A stretch of 64,000 nucleotides of DNA from Jiella pacifica (lineage in GTDB: Bacteria > Pseudomonadota > Alphaproteobacteria > Rhizobiales > Rhizobiaceae): NCBI RefSeq assembly GCF_010500815.1, contig NZ_JAAAMG010000022.1:38213-102212 (forward strand), read 5' to 3'. The notes beneath the pieces are model-generated. The model had not been told where the DNA came from and did not search any database. It saw only the letters and a program-made list of their open reading frames with translations. The position numbers and the translations under genes are program-made. This document shows positions 32,264-41,020 of the stretch, piece after piece. The number at the start of each line of letters is the position of its first letter. The first letter of the stretch is position 1.

Positions 32264-32452
32264 TCAGCGTGATCGGGCAAGCGGTTCCGGTTGTCCGCCT
32301 ATTGCCGGGCTGCGTCGATCGCGTTCACCATGATCCGAGCCGGCCATCCTCGGCTCCGTGTCGCGTATGCTATGGAAAGCTTGCGTCCGGCGCGTTATTC
32401 CTCGCCCGGCGCGTTCCGCCGATCCGGTCGAACCACTACGGGTGACGCTTTC

Positions 32453-33874
32453 ATGGCTCCATCGCCGACAATCATCCCGATCATCATGGCCGGCGGCGCC
32501 GGCTCGCGGCTTTGGCCATTGTCGCGCGATACCATGCCCAAGCAGTTCATCGAGCTTTTCGACGACGGTCTCTCGGCCTTTCAGGCGACGTTGCGGCGGG
32601 TGGTGGGCGAAGGCTTCGGCCGGCCGATCGTCGTCACCAACAACGACTTCCGCTTCATCGCCGCCGAGCAGCTTTCGCGTCTCGGGATCGAGGCCGAGAT
32701 CGTGCTCGAGCCCGAGCGCCGCGACAGCGCGGCGGCCGTCGCCGTCGGTGCGGTTCTCGCCGAGCGGCTGGGGACCGGCGGCGTCTGCCTGCTGCTCGCC
32801 TCGGACCACGTCATCCGAGACGAGGCCGGCTTTCTCGACGCGGTCCGCAAGGCAGCCACCGTCGCCGCGACCGGCCGGATCATGACTCTCGGCATCACGC
32901 CGGACCATGCCTCGACGGCCTATGGCTACATCCATCCCGGCGCAGACGATCTCGGCGAGGGCGCCCGGTCGATCGAGCGCTTCGTGGAAAAGCCGGACCG
33001 TGCGACCGCCGAAGGATATGTCGCCGAGGGATATGTCTGGAATTCCGGCAACTTCGCCTTTTCGGCGGAAGTGATGCTGAAGGAACTCGAGCACTTCACG
33101 CCGAACGTTCTCGCCGCAGCGCGGGAGGCGGCGGAAAAGGCGACGCGCGACCTCGACTTCATCCGGCTGGATGCGGCCGCCTTCTCCGCCTCCCCGACGA
33201 TCTCGATTGACTATGCGGTGATGGAAAAGACCAGGCTCGGGGGCGTGCTCGCCGCGGAATTCGGCTGGTCGGACATCGGCTCCTGGGATTCGCTCCATGC
33301 GGTCAAGGACAAGGACGCAAACGGCAACCGGCTCGAAGGCGACGTCGTCGCCATCGATACGCGGAACAGCTTCGTGCGATCCGAAGAGGCGCTGACCACG
33401 GTCCTCGGCCTCGATGACGTCGTGGTGGTCACCACCCACGACGCCGTGCTGGTCTCTTCCATGGCGGCTGCGCCGAAGGTGAAGACCCTCGTCGCCGAGC
33501 TGAAGAAGGCCGGTCGCCGGGAGGCCGGCGAGCACATGCGCATCCACCGGCCCTGGGGCTGGTATCAGCGCATCGACATCGGCGACCGGTTCCAGGTGAA
33601 GCACATCTGCGTCAAGCCGGGCGGCCGGCTCTCGTTGCAGCGGCACCATCACCGGGCCGAGCACTGGGTGGTCGTTCATGGGACCGCGGAAGTGACCATC
33701 GACGGGTCGACGAAATTCTATCATGAGAACGAGGCGGCCTACCTGCCGATCGGCTGCATCCACCGCCTGCACAATCCCGGCAAGATCGACCTCAAATTGA
33801 TCGAGGTACAGGTCGGCAGCTATACCGGCGAGGACGACATCGTGCGCATCGAGGACGTCTATGCGCGCAGCTGA
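32453..33874 (+). CDS. manC: Mannose-1-phosphate guanylyltransferase / mannose-6-phosphate isomerase
   Basis: A 473-residue type II bifunctional enzyme. The nucleotidyltransferase domain opens IIPIIMAGGAGSRLWPLSRD, with PKQF and the FVEKP motif (FVEKPDRAT). The C-terminal cupin is the mannose-6-phosphate isomerase domain: RPWGWYQRIDIGDRFQVKHI, PGGRLSLQRHHHRAEHW and EVTIDG, with the metal-binding His cluster. It makes GDP-mannose for exopolysaccharide or lipopolysaccharide. The ATG at 32453 is used because the Rossmann start follows directly; upstream codons are not conserved-looking. Phosphomannomutase follows after 43 bp, completing the pathway from fructose-6-phosphate. Confidence 0.94.
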   Translation: MAPSPTIIPIIMAGGAGSRLWPLSRDTMPKQFIELFDDGLSAFQATLRRVVGEGFGRPIVVTNNDFRFIAAEQLSRLGIEAEIVLEPERRDSAAAVAVGAVLAERLGTGGVCLLLASDHVIRDEAGFLDAVRKAATVAATGRIMTLGITPDHASTAYGYIHPGADDLGEGARSIERFVEKPDRATAEGYVAEGYVWNSGNFAFSAEVMLKELEHFTPNVLAAAREAAEKATRDLDFIRLDAAAFSASPTISIDYAVMEKTRLGGVLAAEFGWSDIGSWDSLHAVKDKDANGNRLEGDVVAIDTRNSFVRSEEALTTVLGLDDVVVVTTHDAVLVSSMAAAPKVKTLVAELKKAGRREAGEHMRIHRPWGWYQRIDIGDRFQVKHICVKPGGRLSLQRHHHRAEHWVVVHGTAEVTIDGSTKFYHENEAAYLPIGCIHRLHNPGKIDLKLIEVQVGSYTGEDDIVRIEDVYARS

Positions 33875-33917
33875 CGCGCCGACAGGGGGCCGCCGGCGGT
33901 GAGCGAGAAGGACTGAC

Positions 33918-35357
33918 ATGACCAGCCTGAAATTCGGCACCAGCGGTCTGCGTGGCCTCGTAACCGATCTTCTCGGCTGGCCGAGCTATGGCTACAGCCT
34001 CGCCTTTCTGCGCTATCTCGACGTCGACAATCTCGCCACCGCCTCACGGCATGTGCTGGTCGGACGAGACCTCAGGTCGAGTAGCCCTGAGATTGCCTCG
34101 CTGGTGCTCGCGGCCGCCGAGGCGGCCAAGTTCGAGCCCATCGACTGCGGCGCCGTGCCGACACCGGCATTGGCACTGGCGGCCCTGGAGCGCCAGGCCC
34201 CCGCCATCATGGTGACCGGCAGCCACATCCCCGATGATCGCAACGGGCTGAAATTCTATCTCCCGACGGGGGAAATCGGCAAGGCGGACGAGGCTGGCAT
34301 CCTGGAAGCCTTTGCAGCGCTCCACGAAAACGACCTGCTCGAATTCGAGGCGATGGCCGAGTGGCAACGCCCCGCCGCAGCGCTCGACGTGGCGGCGCCC
34401 TTCGTCGCGCGCTATGCCGACTTCTTCGGGCCGAAGGCCCTGTCCGGCCTGACGGTCGGCGTCTACCAGCACTCCTCCGTCGCCCGCGACGTCCTCGTCG
34501 AGGTGCTGGAAAAGCTCGGCGCCGAGCCAGTCCCCTATGGCCGGGCCGACACTTTCATTCCCGTGGACACCGAGGCGCACCGGCCGGAGGACGTCGCTCT
34601 TCTGAGGCAGTGGGCCGGCGAGGGACGTTGCGACGCCTTCGTCTCCACCGACGGCGACGGCGACAGGCCGTTGGTCGCCGATGCCGACGGCACCGTCTTG
34701 CGCGGCGACGTCATCGGGCTCTTGACCGCCCGCCATCTCGGCCTGTCGACCATCGTCACCCCGGTTACCTCTGGTTCGGCGATCGAAAGGTCCGGCATCG
34801 CCCGGACCGTCCGACGCACCAAGGTTGGCAGTCCCTTCGTCATTGCGGGGATGGAGGAGGCGGCAACTCAAGGCGAAGCGGGGATCGTCGGCTTCGAGGC
34901 CAATGGCGGGCTGCTGCTCGGCTCGACTGTAGAGCGGGATGGAAGGCGGCTGTCCGCCCTTGCGACCCGCGACAGCCTCCTGCCGATCCTGGCCGTCCTC
35001 GCCGAGATGGCGGCGACGAAATCGCCGCTTGCCGGCATCGTCGAACGCCTCGACGCCGGCTTTTCCGCCGCGCACCGGCTGAAGGAGGTTCCCACCGCCG
35101 AGAGTGGTGCGCTGCTCGACCGGCTCGCCGGAGAAGAGCCGTTCAGACGCGACTTCTTCTCAGGGGTGGGCGAGGTCGCCGCGGTCGATCGCCTCGACGG
35201 AGTTCGGATCACGCTCGTCTCCGGTGAAACCGTCCACTACCGCGCCTCCGGCAACGCGCCGGAACTCAGATGCTACGTCGAGGCGGCGAGCCGCGACGAG
35301 GCCGAGCACCTCCTCGAATGGGGCTTGGCGGCGGCCGGGCGAGCGCTGGGCCGCTGA
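33918..35357 (+). CDS. Phosphomannomutase / phosphohexomutase
   Basis: A 479-residue alpha-D-phosphohexomutase. It opens KFGTSGLRGLVTD, has the phosphoserine loop TGSHIPDDRNGLKFY (TGSHNP variant), the metal-binding DGDGDRPLV and a C-terminal phosphate loop region (RASGNAPELRCYVEA). It converts mannose-6-phosphate to mannose-1-phosphate for the guanylyltransferase encoded just upstream. GlmM- or glucose-type activity is possible, but position after manC favours mannose. AGAAGGA lies 6 bases before the ATG. The stop is followed by a dps terminator on the opposite strand. Confidence 0.92.
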   Translation: MTSLKFGTSGLRGLVTDLLGWPSYGYSLAFLRYLDVDNLATASRHVLVGRDLRSSSPEIASLVLAAAEAAKFEPIDCGAVPTPALALAALERQAPAIMVTGSHIPDDRNGLKFYLPTGEIGKADEAGILEAFAALHENDLLEFEAMAEWQRPAAALDVAAPFVARYADFFGPKALSGLTVGVYQHSSVARDVLVEVLEKLGAEPVPYGRADTFIPVDTEAHRPEDVALLRQWAGEGRCDAFVSTDGDGDRPLVADADGTVLRGDVIGLLTARHLGLSTIVTPVTSGSAIERSGIARTVRRTKVGSPFVIAGMEEAATQGEAGIVGFEANGGLLLGSTVERDGRRLSALATRDSLLPILAVLAEMAATKSPLAGIVERLDAGFSAAHRLKEVPTAESGALLDRLAGEEPFRRDFFSGVGEVAAVDRLDGVRITLVSGETVHYRASGNAPELRCYVEAASRDEAEHLLEWGLAAAGRALGR

Positions 35358-35400
35358 ACGCAGCTCATGCTGCCGCGTGTCGTCGACGTTCGGTCACGCA

Positions 35401-35430
35401 AAAGCCCCGCCGGCAGGGCCAACGGGGCTC
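35401..35430 (-). terminator. Intrinsic terminator of dps
   Basis: On the minus strand AGCCCCG (35430-35424) pairs with CGGGGCT (35410-35404), followed by TTTT (35404-35401). It lies about 64 bp after the dps stop and close to the end of the convergent phosphomannomutase gene. Confidence 0.75.
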
Positions 35431-35493
35431 GAAAATCTCGAACCTTTGGTCGCCGCCCTGAGGACGGTGAACGCCGAAGCGCGGTCCTGCCGC

Positions 35494-35976
35494 TCAGGCC
35501 GGGTTGCTGCGCAGGTGGGCCCGGAGCATCCACGCGAACTTGTCGTGGGCCTCGATGCGGGCGGTCGCCATGTCGTTGGTGGCATAGTCGCCGTGCTGGT
35601 CGGCAACTGCGGCCAGGGCCGAAAGCGTCGAGGAGAGGGTTTCCTGATCCTTCAGGAGAATCTCGATCATCGTCTTCGCGTCGGCCTTGCCGTCATGCTC
35701 GGTGATCGTGCTGCGCGACAGAAACACGCTGAAGCGGCCTTCGGCATGGGCATCCATCGCCTTGATGCGCTCGGCGAGGAAGTCCTGGCCCTCGAAATGG
35801 TCTTCGTACATTTTCTGGAACAGCTCGTGCAGCGGGCCAAAGGCCATACCGGTGACGTTCCAATGAAAGTTCTGCGCCTTCATGGTCTCGACGGCGGTTT
35901 CGGCCAGCGCCTGCGTCAGGCCCTCGACGATCTCTTCCTTGGCGGTCGGTTCCATTTTCGCGGCCACGAGAGCCAT
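35494..35976 (-). CDS. dps: Dps-family DNA-binding ferritin
   Basis: A 160-residue Dps protein. The inter-subunit ferroxidase residues are visible: His in NFHWNVTGMAFGPLHELF, then Asp and Glu in YEDHFEGQDFLAERI. The N-terminus is short (MALVAAKMEPTAKEE), so DNA binding through a Lys-rich tail may be limited. It forms a dodecamer that stores iron and uses peroxide as oxidant, protecting DNA in stationary phase. Upstream are an EcfG-like promoter (36013-36038) and an Irr-type iron box (36042-36058), so expression probably responds to both general stress and iron. An intrinsic terminator follows. Confidence 0.95.
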   Translation of the reverse strand: MALVAAKMEPTAKEEIVEGLTQALAETAVETMKAQNFHWNVTGMAFGPLHELFQKMYEDHFEGQDFLAERIKAMDAHAEGRFSVFLSRSTITEHDGKADAKTMIEILLKDQETLSSTLSALAAVADQHGDYATNDMATARIEAHDKFAWMLRAHLRSNPA

Positions 35977-36012
35977 GACGTTCTCCTTCTTTGCTCACTC
36001 AATCGGTCGAAA

Positions 36013-36038
36013 GACGCCGCAAGGCGCCCTCGGGTTCC
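36013..36038 (-). promoter_or_regulatory. EcfG-like general-stress promoter of dps
   Basis: On the minus strand GGAAC (36038-36034), 17 bases, then CGTC (36016-36013). The EcfG consensus is GGAAC-N16/17-CGTT, so there is one mismatch. The start would lie about 30 bases before the dps ATG. Confidence 0.55.
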
Positions 36039-36041
36039 TTC

Positions 36042-36058
36042 TCTAGAATAGTTCTAAA
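36042..36058 (-). promoter_or_regulatory. Irr-type iron control element upstream of dps
   Basis: On the minus strand the site reads TTTAGAA, CTA, TTCTAGA. This matches the rhizobial ICE/Irr box (TTTAGAA-N3-TTCTAAA) with one mismatch. It sits just upstream of the EcfG-like -35. Confidence 0.6.
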
Positions 36059-36381
36059 AAGAATGAAAGCCCCGGCGGGCTCGTTTTGCGGCCATGATTG
36101 GCGGGGGCTTGGAAACACGAGATGGAACCGCGCACGACCGTGCCCCGGGGAGCTTGGCACCGGCGACGACTTCCATGGGGAGGGCAGGGAGTGTGACAGG
36201 AAAGCCCGGAGGCGACGGGCGGAACGTCTTGGGGGCTACCGGTGCAAGGCGCTCGGATCGAACGCCCCATGAGAACACGAGCCGACCATCGAACGGGAAA
36301 AGCGGTGGGAGGCGGACTGGCTGGCGGGGAAAGGCAGTTCGCCGCGACGGCTCTGGCCATTTCGCACTCCCGTTCGGCAGA

Positions 36382-36858
36382 TCAGAGCCGCGACGACATC
36401 GCTTCGGCGAGAAAGCGGAGCCAGCGGCGGCCGGCCGGCACGACCCGCCAGGCGATCAAAGCCGAGCCGGCCTTGCGTTCGCCGTCTCGCCAGGCCGACA
36501 TCACCCGCAGCAGCCAGATCTCGTCCTCCGAGGGGTGCCGGGCACCGGGCCGGTAGATGGCGAGATCGCGAGTCGCATATTCCCCGAGCGCGCGGAAGAA
36601 GATGGTGGCCAGTTGCTCGACGCTCGGCGAAGCCTGGGCCGAGAACACCAGGCAGGCCCGCTCGACGTCGGACCGCGGCGCCAGACGGCTCTTCAGCGCG
36701 AACCACCGGAGCCGGTTCAGCCGGTCACGATCCTCTTCGGTGAGCTGCGGCACACGCTGCGCCACGGTCGGACAGAGAGCACTGCTGCCCGGTCGCTCGA
36801 AGGGAAGAACCTTGCCGCCGACTTCGACCGGCTCGGCATAGGCGAATGCTGCGCTCAT
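36382..36858 (-). CDS. Hypothetical protein (158 aa)
   Basis: A 158-residue protein with no signal peptide. It begins MSAAFAYAEPVEVGGKVLPF and continues QLTEEDRDRLNRLRWFALKS. There is a Cys in DVERACLVFSAQ and a C-terminal Arg-rich helix (PAGRRWLRFLAEAMSSR). The ATG at 36858 is chosen over a farther in-frame ATG at 37065 because the intervening stretch has poor codon use and is AT-richer. The family is not recognised. Spacing suggests a single-gene unit divergent from the DUF1289 gene. Confidence 0.72.
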   Translation of the reverse strand: MSAAFAYAEPVEVGGKVLPFERPGSSALCPTVAQRVPQLTEEDRDRLNRLRWFALKSRLAPRSDVERACLVFSAQASPSVEQLATIFFRALGEYATRDLAIYRPGARHPSEDEIWLLRVMSAWRDGERKAGSALIAWRVVPAGRRWLRFLAEAMSSRL

Positions 36859-37052
36859 GTTCTCGTCCGTCGCTGGTTCCGGCGACCGCCGTCGAAGGCG
36901 CGGTGATCTGGAACCATTCCAAAACTTGACAATTCTCATCAGCCTTAATAGCAGCCCGAGATCGGCGATCAAAGGGGCATTCTTCGCTCGCGCGGAGATT
37001 GTGAAAGCTGCAACCGCTTCTCGCGCGTTCTTCGTTAGATCGGCTCCAGGGG

Positions 37053-37322
37053 ATGTTCGTGACAAAACGGTGGGCCAAGGCGCCTTCGCCCTGTATCGGC
37101 GTGTGCAAGTTCCGGGGCGAGGGAGACGCGTGCATCGGCTGCTTCATGACGAAGCCCGAGAAGAAGCGATTCAAGCGGCTCGACAAGAAGCCGAAGAAGA
37201 AGGACTTCTTCCGCACCCTCGTCGCGCGGCTCACCGAGCGCGGGCGGTTGTCGCGCTGGGAGCGGGTCTACCGTCGCAAGTGCGAGCGCAAGGCCGTTCC
37301 CTGTCCGCTCGATCGGCTTTGA
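37053..37322 (+). CDS. DUF1289 domain protein
   Basis: An 89-residue protein with the DUF1289 signature SPCIGVCKFRGEGDACIGC near residues 12-30 (four Cys in CxxxC and CxxC spacing). A Lys-rich stretch follows (KPEKKRFKRLDKKPKKKDFF). The Cys set suggests a metal or Fe-S site. The family is widespread in proteobacteria but has no assigned function. The basic tail here is longer than in the shortest family members and could bind nucleic acid. Confidence 0.85.
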   Translation: MFVTKRWAKAPSPCIGVCKFRGEGDACIGCFMTKPEKKRFKRLDKKPKKKDFFRTLVARLTERGRLSRWERVYRRKCERKAVPCPLDRL

Positions 37323-37575
37323 TCGACGTCCTCGGTTCACCTCCGTTGCCGGGTCGTGTCCGTTCAGGCCTGCATTCTCGTCGGCGGGGCGGCCGATACC
37401 AGTCTGGTTCGCCCCTGCCGCGTGGCGGAATTCTCCCCGCGCACCCGCGTATTTTCAGTCCCCTCTTAACCAGACTTCAAGACTTGCGTTGCAGCGCCGG
37501 TCTTTTGAGGCGAACGTTGGGACCGAACTTCGGATTTTCGACGCCGCCGGCTCGGGCAGAAGATGGAGGCCTGCC

Positions 37576-38661
37576 TTGTACTACCGGATTTTCGATTGCT
37601 GGCGCTTCGTGGCGGCGATGTTGATCATGGCCTATCACTTCCTGTTCTGGGCGCCCTACGGCGTGGACGCCGGGACGCAGGTGCTCTACCGGCTGCTGCC
37701 GCTGCTCGACATGTTCTTCATGATCTCGGGCTTCTTCATCACCACGCGCTACCGCGAGAAGATCGGCGACTTCGCCAGCTACCTCCGCTTCATGCGCGGC
37801 CGCGCCGCACGGCTTCTGCCGCTCCATTATGCCATCACGCTGTTCTTCGCCGCTGTTGCACTCTACGCTTGGGCGAAGGGCGCACCGAACTATCCGTGGC
37901 GCCAAAATCTCGAAGCCCTCCCGGCCCATCTTCTGTTGCTGCACGCCTTCGGCACGACAGACGGCCTGGCCCTCAACTACCCGTCGTGGTCGATCAGCGC
38001 CGAATTCTTCGCCTATGCCTTGTTTCCGCTGGTCGTTCTCCTGCTGCGGGTCGGCGGGCTGAAGGCGCTGGTCGTTTCCATCGCGCTTTGGGTTGGCTTG
38101 CTCGAACTCGCCTCCGCGAAAGGCTGGTTCGGCCCCGGCGGCTGGACGACGGCCGACTCGATGGGTGCCTATCGCGCCTTGGCGGATTTCATGATCGGTG
38201 CCGCCGTCGCCATCGTCGTCGAGAGACGGATGATCAACGTCCGAAGCCATCTTCCGGGTTGCCTCGCCACGGGCTTCGTCCTGATCGCCATGCTCTCCGG
38301 CAGCCATCATTCCGTCGTGATGCCGCTGATGGTCGCAGCGCTCGTCCTGACCGCGCTCGCCGAGACGGCTCGTCCCGAATCGACGACGTTCCTGGCGCCC
38401 TTGATGCCCGTCACCCGCGTCGCCTTCGGCATCTATCTCATCCATCCGGTGATGGAATTCATCTTTCTGGAGGTCGTGTGGTATCACGGCCTCGCCGGGA
38501 CCGGCCTGATCGGCTTCTACCTCTACTGGTGGCTACCGATGATCGCGTCCGTGGTCGCTGCGATGGCATCTCACCGGTACTTCGAGCCCTTCTGCGCCAA
38601 GGGCTTGCTGCCCGCCAAGCCGCGGCGGGGCGAGGCCGAGCGGTTACTGGCCTCCGCCTGA
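37576..38661 (+). CDS. Membrane acyltransferase, acyltransferase 3 (OafA/YrhL) family
   Basis: A 361-residue integral membrane protein with about ten hydrophobic helices. It opens RIFDCWRFVAAMLIMAYHF, which holds the family Arg and the conserved His. FFMISGFFITTRYR and RFMRGRAARLLPLHY follow, then PSWSISAEFFAYALFPLVV. It transfers O-acetyl or similar acyl groups to surface polysaccharide. The TTG start at 37576 is favoured because GGAGG lies 6 bases upstream and the family motif follows directly. An ATG at 37489 would add 29 residues of unlikely composition. Nearby manC and phosphomannomutase fit a polysaccharide link, though not in one operon. Confidence 0.88.
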   Translation: MYYRIFDCWRFVAAMLIMAYHFLFWAPYGVDAGTQVLYRLLPLLDMFFMISGFFITTRYREKIGDFASYLRFMRGRAARLLPLHYAITLFFAAVALYAWAKGAPNYPWRQNLEALPAHLLLLHAFGTTDGLALNYPSWSISAEFFAYALFPLVVLLLRVGGLKALVVSIALWVGLLELASAKGWFGPGGWTTADSMGAYRALADFMIGAAVAIVVERRMINVRSHLPGCLATGFVLIAMLSGSHHSVVMPLMVAALVLTALAETARPESTTFLAPLMPVTRVAFGIYLIHPVMEFIFLEVVWYHGLAGTGLIGFYLYWWLPMIASVVAAMASHRYFEPFCAKGLLPAKPRRGEAERLLASA

Positions 38662-39075
38662 GCCGAAGCGTCCGTCGTCAGGCAGGCTTTCCGTCGAAGT
38701 ATGCAACCACTTCCCCAGATCGTTCGCGCAGGACGCAAGCCACTTTGCCTCTCCTGCCGCCTATGGTATCGGCGAGCGAACGTTCCTAGATGAACGAAAA
38801 GTCATCGGCTGCCTTTCCAGTGCGAAATCAGATCGATCGTTGCGGAGGTTTCGGGGCGGCAGCCGAATGAGGGATGGGGCGGAACGTTCGATTTCTCGCA
38901 AGATCCTCGTCTCCGGCAGCGGCGATGGCGCAGCTGTGGCGCGCCTGCTGCACCGGAAGACGGGTTTGCGGGATATTCGCGTCGCCAGAACGATTTGCAT
39001 GTCCGGACATGCTCGAGGGCGGCCGCAGCGCGTCGGAAGCCTCGCCGAGTTCGGGCACGAACCAATGGAAGCGTG
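38662..39075. other. Intergenic region upstream of dnaJ
   Basis: About 414 bp. A 16-bp inverted repeat (CGTTC at 38781-38785, GAACG at 38792-38796) is the only structure I note. An open frame ending exactly at the dnaJ start has third-position GC near 69 percent, well under that of its neighbours, so I do not call it. No dnaK lies upstream. Confidence 0.5.
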
Positions 39076-40215
39076 ATGAAGGCCGATTACTACGAGATGC
39101 TCGGCGTGGCCCGCGATGTCGACGACAAGGGCCTGAAAAGTGCATTTCGCAAGCTCGCGATGAAATATCACCCGGATCGCAATCCGGGTGATACCGAGTC
39201 GGAAATCAAGTTCAAGGAGCTCGGCGAAGCTTACGAGGTTCTGAAGGATCCGCAGAAGCGGGCGGCCTACGATCGCTTCGGCCACGCTGCGTTCCAGAAT
39301 GGCGGGGCAGGAGCCGCCGGCTTCAAAGGCGACTTCGCCTCCTCGATGGCCGACATCTTCGACGACATCTTCGGCGAGATGATGGGTGGTCGTGGCCGTG
39401 GCCGGCAGAGTTCGGGCGGTCGCGAGCGTGGTTCGGACCTTCGCTACAACATGGAGATCGACCTCGAGGAAGCCTATTCCGGCAAGACTGCCGAGATCGG
39501 CGTGCCGACCACCGTTCAGTGCGACGAATGCACCGGATCGGGAGCGCGGCCCGGCTCCATGCCGAAGTCGTGTCCGACCTGCGGCGGCATCGGCCGCGTC
39601 AGGGCCGCCCAGGGGTTCTTCTCGATCGAACGCACCTGTCCGACCTGCCAGGGGCGCGGCCAGGTCATCACCGACCCGTGCGGCAAGTGCGGCGGCGACG
39701 GACGACTGCCCGAAGAGCGCAGCCTGTCGGTCAACATTCCGGCCGGGATCGAGGATGGGACGCGCATCCGGCTTGCTGGCGAAGGAGAGGCCGGGCTTCG
39801 CGGCGGGCCGGCCGGCGATCTTTACATCTTCCTGTCGATCCGGCCGCACGAGTTCTTCCAGCGCGAAGGGGCCGATCTCTTCTGCAAGGTGCCGCTGTCG
39901 ATGACGACCGCCGCGCTCGGCGGCAACATCGACGTCCAGACGCTTGACGGCAATACCAGCCGGGTGAAGATCCCCGACGGCACCCAGAGCGGCACGCAGT
40001 TCCGCCTGCGCGCCAAGGGCATGCCCGTCTTGAAGTCGCCGCAGACCGGCGATCTCTTCATCCAGGTGGCGATCGAGACCCCGCAGAACCTGTCGCGGCG
40101 CCAACGTGAACTCCTCGAGGAGTTCGAGCGTATCTCCTCGACCGAGAACTCGCCGCAGTCGAGCGGCTTCTTCGCCCGGATGAAGGAATTCTTCGAAGGG
40201 TTGAGCGATACCTGA
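39076..40215 (+). CDS. dnaJ: Molecular chaperone DnaJ
   Basis: A 379-residue type I DnaJ. The J domain (1-68) has YHPDRNPG, followed by a Gly/Phe-poor but Gly/Arg-rich linker. The zinc domain has four CxxCxGxG motifs ([32 protein letters not shown]), then the C-terminal substrate domains ([20 protein letters not shown]). It stimulates DnaK ATPase and delivers unfolded clients. A GTG three bases upstream is an alternative start. Unlike many rhizobia, dnaK is not next to it in this window. A PmtA-like methyltransferase follows after 119 bp, as in other Hyphomicrobiales. Confidence 0.97.
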   Translation: MKADYYEMLGVARDVDDKGLKSAFRKLAMKYHPDRNPGDTESEIKFKELGEAYEVLKDPQKRAAYDRFGHAAFQNGGAGAAGFKGDFASSMADIFDDIFGEMMGGRGRGRQSSGGRERGSDLRYNMEIDLEEAYSGKTAEIGVPTTVQCDECTGSGARPGSMPKSCPTCGGIGRVRAAQGFFSIERTCPTCQGRGQVITDPCGKCGGDGRLPEERSLSVNIPAGIEDGTRIRLAGEGEAGLRGGPAGDLYIFLSIRPHEFFQREGADLFCKVPLSMTTAALGGNIDVQTLDGNTSRVKIPDGTQSGTQFRLRAKGMPVLKSPQTGDLFIQVAIETPQNLSRRQRELLEEFERISSTENSPQSSGFFARMKEFFEGLSDT

Positions 40216-40334
40216 AGCGCTCCATTTTCGACATCCTATCCCAGTGACGGCGGCCGTGCGAAAAGCGGTTCCGACGTCCGCGGTCGGACGAATGGCTTCG
40301 TTCGATGCGCATTCGAAGTGACGGAGGAAGACGC

Positions 40335-40961
40335 GTGCTGGAAGTACCGCAGCGGCGAGCGCAGACACAGGCCCGCCCGCGCATCAAGGTGAGTGACGAG
40401 GCGCGATTTTTTCGCGGTTGGCTGCAGCGGCCGCTGATCATGGGGGCGGTCTCCCCTTCGTCGCGGGCACTGGGCCGGGCGATGGCCTCCTATGTTCCCG
40501 ATCCCGCGACCTTCTCGCCGAATGCCAAGGTTCTGGAGCTCGGACCCGGCACCGGCGTCGTCACGCAGATGCTCATCGCCCGCGGCGTACCCGAGCGGTC
40601 CCTGGTGCTCGTCGAATACTCCCGCGAGTTCTGCAAATTGCTGAGGGCGCGCTTTCCCGCCGCCGAAGTCATCCAGGGCGACGCCTATGCCATCGGCGCC
40701 TCGCTGCCGGAGTGGATCGGCGTCGATCCGCTCGAGGCGGTGGTCTCCAGCCTGCCGCTGTTCACCCGGCCGGACGACAAGCGCGAGGAAGTCGTTTCCC
40801 GCTCGCTCGAGCGAATGAAACCTGCCGCGCCGTTCATCCAGTTTTCCTATGCCTTCACGCAGCCGGTCAAGCCGGAGCGGATTGGCGCGAAGCTCGAAAT
40901 CAGCCCTTGGGTGAAGCGGAACCTGCCGCCCGCCCGCGTCCTCGTCTATCGATCGACATGA
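40335..40961 (+). CDS. Class I SAM methyltransferase, PmtA (phospholipid N-methyltransferase)-like
   Basis: A 208-residue methyltransferase with the SAM loop KVLELGPGTGVVTQML and the membrane-associated N-terminal helix (ARFFRGWLQRPLIMGAVSPSS) typical of rhizobial PmtA. The late motifs are SSLPLFT and PAAPFIQFSYAF. PmtA methylates phosphatidylethanolamine stepwise to phosphatidylcholine. The GTG start at 40335 has GGAGGA 7 bases upstream. A second PmtA-like gene follows after 59 bp. Which of the two is the real PmtA cannot be told from sequence alone. Confidence 0.87.
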   Translation: MLEVPQRRAQTQARPRIKVSDEARFFRGWLQRPLIMGAVSPSSRALGRAMASYVPDPATFSPNAKVLELGPGTGVVTQMLIARGVPERSLVLVEYSREFCKLLRARFPAAEVIQGDAYAIGASLPEWIGVDPLEAVVSSLPLFTRPDDKREEVVSRSLERMKPAAPFIQFSYAFTQPVKPERIGAKLEISPWVKRNLPPARVLVYRST

Positions 40962-41020
40962 TGCCGAAGGTCGGTGTGTGTGGCGGATCGATGAGCCGGA
41001 GTTTGTGAGGGAATGACGCG

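Larger units (their letters stand above)
31959..32452. other. Divergent intergenic region between the protease/redox cluster and manC
   Basis: About 490 bp with no gene. It separates two divergent units and holds a 15-bp inverted repeat (32249-32263), a stem-loop (32221-32239) and a weak promoter candidate for the minus-strand cluster. Confidence 0.6.
35977..36381. other. Intergenic region upstream of dps
   Basis: About 400 bp. The dps promoter and iron box occupy 36006-36058. I see nothing convincing in 36060-36381; long frames there are out of step with the codon use of the neighbours. Confidence 0.5.

Noticed and set aside
36094..36906. A 270-residue plus-strand open frame between dps and DUF1289
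   Set aside because: It is mostly antisense to the hypothetical gene at 36382-36858 and its composition is typical of a shadow frame in high-GC DNA.
38840..39076. A small plus-strand frame ending exactly at the dnaJ start
   Set aside because: Overlap with the start looked like coupling, but third-position GC is well below real genes here and no ribosome site or family is seen.
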